Assembly (NCBI RefSeq): GCF_038719015.1 | Contig: NZ_CP152276.1 | Location: 3,985,501 to 4,049,500 of the forward strand | Length of the DNA: 64,000 nt | DNA from: Nguyenibacter vanlangensis | GTDB taxonomy: Bacteria > Pseudomonadota > Alphaproteobacteria > Acetobacterales > Acetobacteraceae | Reading direction: 5' to 3' | Part shown: in pieces, positions 61,734-64,000 of the stretch | Layout of the letters: every line of letters starts with the position of its first letter | Position numbering within the stretch: position 1 is the first letter of the stretch | Notes under the pieces: generated by a model | What the model was told of the DNA's origin: nothing | What the model saw: the letters and a program-made list of their open reading frames with translations, nothing else | The model's database searches: none | Made by a program: the position numbers and the translations under genes

Positions 61734-64000
61734 TCAGCCGCGAGACAGGCCGGTTTCGGTCCGGTCGGGCGTCGTGCGGCTGCCGGGCAGCAGCCTGCGA
61801 CGCCATTGCGCGGCGCGGCGGCTGAGCTGTTCGAGGCACAGATATACGACGGGGGTGGTGAACAAGGTCAATGCCTGACTGACCGCCAGGCCGCCGATGA
61901 TCGCGATCCCCAGCGGGTGGCGGACCTCGGAGCCGTAGCCGTTGCCGACGACCAGCGGCAGCGCGCCCATCGCGGCGGCGAAGGTCGTCATCATGATCGG
62001 ACGGAAGCGCAGCAGGCAGGCCTGGCGGATGGCCTGATGCGGCGTCAGGTCGTGGTCGCGTTCGGCCGCGATGGCGAAATCGATCAGCATGATCGCGTTT
62101 TTCTTCACGATGCCGATCAGCAGGATCACCCCGATCATGCCCATCAGCGAGAAATCCTGCCCGAACGCCCACAGCGCCAGCAGCGCGCCCACCCCGGCCG
62201 AGGGCAGGGTGGACAGGATGGTCAGCGGATGGACATAGCTTTCATACAGGATGCCCAGCACCATGTAGACCGCCGCCAGCGCCGCCAGGATCAGCAGCGT
62301 CTCGCTGCTGGAATTGTTCTTGAACTGCGCCGCATTGCCGGTGAAGGCGCCGTGGATCGAGGCCGGGATCTTCAGTTGCCGTACCGTGTCCTCGACGATC
62401 TGCACCGCCTGGCCCAGCGACACGCCGGTCGGCAGGTTGAACGAGACCGTGGTCGCGACCCCCTGGCCCTCATGATTGATGGCCAGCGGAATATGGCCGG
62501 CGCTGCTGAGGCTGACGACGCCCAGCGGGACCATGGTCTCGGCGGCGGTGGACACGGCCGAGCCGGTCGAGGCCGAACGGCCGCCGGCCAGCGTGTTGGC
62601 GATCTGGTTGCGGAAGGATTGCGCGCTCTGCGCCGTCGCGGCGGTGGCCGCCGCCGGGTCGCCGGCGCGGACGCGGATCGTGTTGGCCTGCGTGCCCCCC
62701 TGTGCCGCGCCGCCCGCGACGCTGACCCACACCTGGCGCAGCGAGGCCGGGTTCTGCCAGAAGCGGGGGGCAGCCTCCATCACCACCCGGTACTGGTTCA
62801 TGTCGTTGTAGATGACCGAGGCCGCGCGCTGGCCGTAGGCGTCGTACAGCGTGTTGGCGATCAGTTGCGGCGTGATCTGCGTCCGCGCCCCGGCGTCGCG
62901 GTCGATCGCGACGTTCATTGCCAGCCCGCCCAGCAGCACGTCGGACGAGACGTCCATCAGTTCCGGCCGGGTCGACAGTGCTGCCACCAGCTTCTGCGTC
63001 CAGGCGTAGAGCGCGGTCGTGTCGTCGCCCTGCAATGTATAGAGATAGGCCGCGTTGCTGGGCCGCGCGCCGATGCGGATGGCGCCGCGCTGCAGCGCAT
63101 AGAAGCGCGCGCCCGTCATGTCGTGCAGGCGATGGTTGAGATTGGCGATGGTGGTCGCGGGCGGATGCGGCCGCTTCGACTTGTCGGTCAGGGCGATGAA
63201 CAGATTGCCCTGGTTCGACGACCCCCTGCCGCCGACGAAGCCCGCCACCCCCGCGACGTCCGGGTCCTTCTGCAGGGCGGCCAGGGTCTGGTTCATCTTC
63301 TGGTTCAGGGCGTGGAAGGAAATCGCCTGGTCGCCCATCAGCCGGCCCAAAAGCACGCCGCTATCCTCGTCGGGGAACAGGCTTTGCGGCATGGTCAGGT
63401 AGATCGCCACCGTCAGGCCCAGCGTTGCCGGCAGGCTGAGCAGCATCGGCGCCCGGTGCGCCAGCGCCCAGTCCAGGCAGCGCCCATAGACGCGCAGCAT
63501 GGCCAGGTGCCCGCGTTCGACCCACCCGGCCAGCCGGCCCGCGCCGCCGCCGGCGTCGTGCAGGGTCAGCCGGGCGCACAGCATCGGGGTCAGGCTGAGC
63601 GACAGGGCCATCGACATGCACAGGGTCACCGACACCGTGACGGCGAATTCGTGGAACAGCCGCCCGGTGATCCCGCCCATCAGCAGGATCGGCAGGAAGA
63701 CGGCGATCAGCGAGACGGTGATCGAGACGACGGTGAACGCGACCTCGCTCGCGCCGCGCAGCGCGGCCTGGAAGGAGGAGAGGCCGGATTCGACGTGGCG
63801 GGTGATGTTTTCCAGCACCACGATGGCGTCATCGACCACGAAGCCGGTCGAGATCGTCAGCGCCATCAGGGACATGTTGTCCAGCGAGAAGCCCAGCAGG
63901 CTGATGACGCCCAGGGTGCCCATGATCGCGGCCGGGATGACGATGGCCGGAATCAGCGTCGCGCGCAGCGTGCCCAGGAACAGCAGCACCGTCAGCACCA
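61734..64000 (-). CDS. RND multidrug efflux permease (MdtB/C-like), N-terminus cut by window
   Basis: About 755 residues of an AcrB-superfamily pump; the first about 300 lie beyond the window end. The proton-relay segment is TISTGFVVDDAIVVLENITR (double aspartate in helix 4), with LPILLMGGITGRLFHEFAVT after it and, in the second half, LLIGIVKKNAIMLIDFAIAA and EAVFATV-type RQACLLRFRPIMMTTFAAAM. The wording IVVLENITRHVESGL is MdtB/MdtC-like. It would export drugs or other hydrophobics with a membrane-fusion protein, expected beyond the window. Confidence 0.92.
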   Translation of the reverse strand, partial: VLTVLLFLGTLRATLIPAIVIPAAIMGTLGVISLLGFSLDNMSLMALTISTGFVVDDAIVVLENITRHVESGLSSFQAALRGASEVAFTVVSITVSLIAVFLPILLMGGITGRLFHEFAVTVSVTLCMSMALSLSLTPMLCARLTLHDAGGGAGRLAGWVERGHLAMLRVYGRCLDWALAHRAPMLLSLPATLGLTVAIYLTMPQSLFPDEDSGVLLGRLMGDQAISFHALNQKMNQTLAALQKDPDVAGVAGFVGGRGSSNQGNLFIALTDKSKRPHPPATTIANLNHRLHDMTGARFYALQRGAIRIGARPSNAAYLYTLQGDDTTALYAWTQKLVAALSTRPELMDVSSDVLLGGLAMNVAIDRDAGARTQITPQLIANTLYDAYGQRAASVIYNDMNQYRVVMEAAPRFWQNPASLRQVWVSVAGGAAQGGTQANTIRVRAGDPAAATAATAQSAQSFRNQIANTLAGGRSASTGSAVSTAAETMVPLGVVSLSSAGHIPLAINHEGQGVATTVSFNLPTGVSLGQAVQIVEDTVRQLKIPASIHGAFTGNAAQFKNNSSSETLLILAALAAVYMVLGILYESYVHPLTILSTLPSAGVGALLALWAFGQDFSLMGMIGVILLIGIVKKNAIMLIDFAIAAERDHDLTPHQAIRQACLLRFRPIMMTTFAAAMGALPLVVGNGYGSEVRHPLGIAIIGGLAVSQALTLFTTPVVYLCLEQLSRRAAQWRRRLLPGSRTTPDRTETGLSRG

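Overview
The window is a 64 kb chromosomal piece of a high-GC alphaproteobacterium. The best guess is an acetic acid bacterium of the family Acetobacteraceae, near Gluconacetobacter. The basis is general gene content: a BamF-type (DUF3035) lipoprotein next to lspA, a C-minus type L36, a quinol/cytochrome-rich respiratory repertoire, several sugar transporters and an almost uniform GC-rich codon use. No rRNA, tRNA, CRISPR array, complete insertion sequence or prophage was recognised.

Region 1 (1-16.8 kb) is mostly housekeeping: the end of oxyR, rpmJ, a TPR protein, recX, a CHAP lipoprotein, tatA, a tightly overlapping mtnB-mtnD-mtnC-ribF run, ileS-lspA, a bamF-like lipoprotein gene, a YkgJ-type cysteine-cluster protein, mutL, a solitary nuoM, and a divergent argP/argO-type pair. 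Four consecutive palindromes fill the lspA-bamF gap. Region 2 (16.8-34.5 kb) is metabolic and transport: PPK2, a GluP-type sugar porter, an atypical lower-GC islet with one unknown 546-residue protein, a MYG1-type hydrolase, codBA, an aminotransferase, a second sugar porter next to a VOC-family remnant, thiC behind a TPP riboswitch, a class V aminotransferase divergent from an Lrp-type regulator, a HAD hydrolase and a CsbD protein.

Region 3 (34.6-44.6 kb) holds the most unusual unit: a three-gene operon for inositol-1-phosphate synthase, a CTP:inositol-phosphate cytidylyltransferase-like enzyme and a CDP-alcohol phosphatidyltransferase. Together these predict CDP-inositol and an inositol lipid or inositol phosphodiester. 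It is followed by convergent lptF-lptG, a GT4 glycosyltransferase, an XRE regulator with adjacent palindromes, an EEP-family hydrolase and a cupin protein.

Region 4 (44.7-64 kb) is dominated by electron transport and envelope functions. An ABC ATPase is followed by a truncated permease that runs tail-to-tail into a truncated prephenate dehydrogenase, which marks a deletion scar. Then come a compact ba3-type cytochrome c oxidase operon (di-haem cytochrome c, 47-residue membrane peptide, subunits II and I, SCO, CtaG), a trehalase, two coupled proline-rich mini-genes and a TauE/SafE permease. After these lies a cytochrome cluster (FRD-type b cytochrome, tetrahaem c, monohaem c, cytochrome b561, di-haem peroxidase), then a phosphoesterase, a YncE-like propeller protein and the C-terminal two thirds of an RND efflux pump cut by the window end.

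All functional statements rest on motifs and remembered family patterns. No database search was possible.
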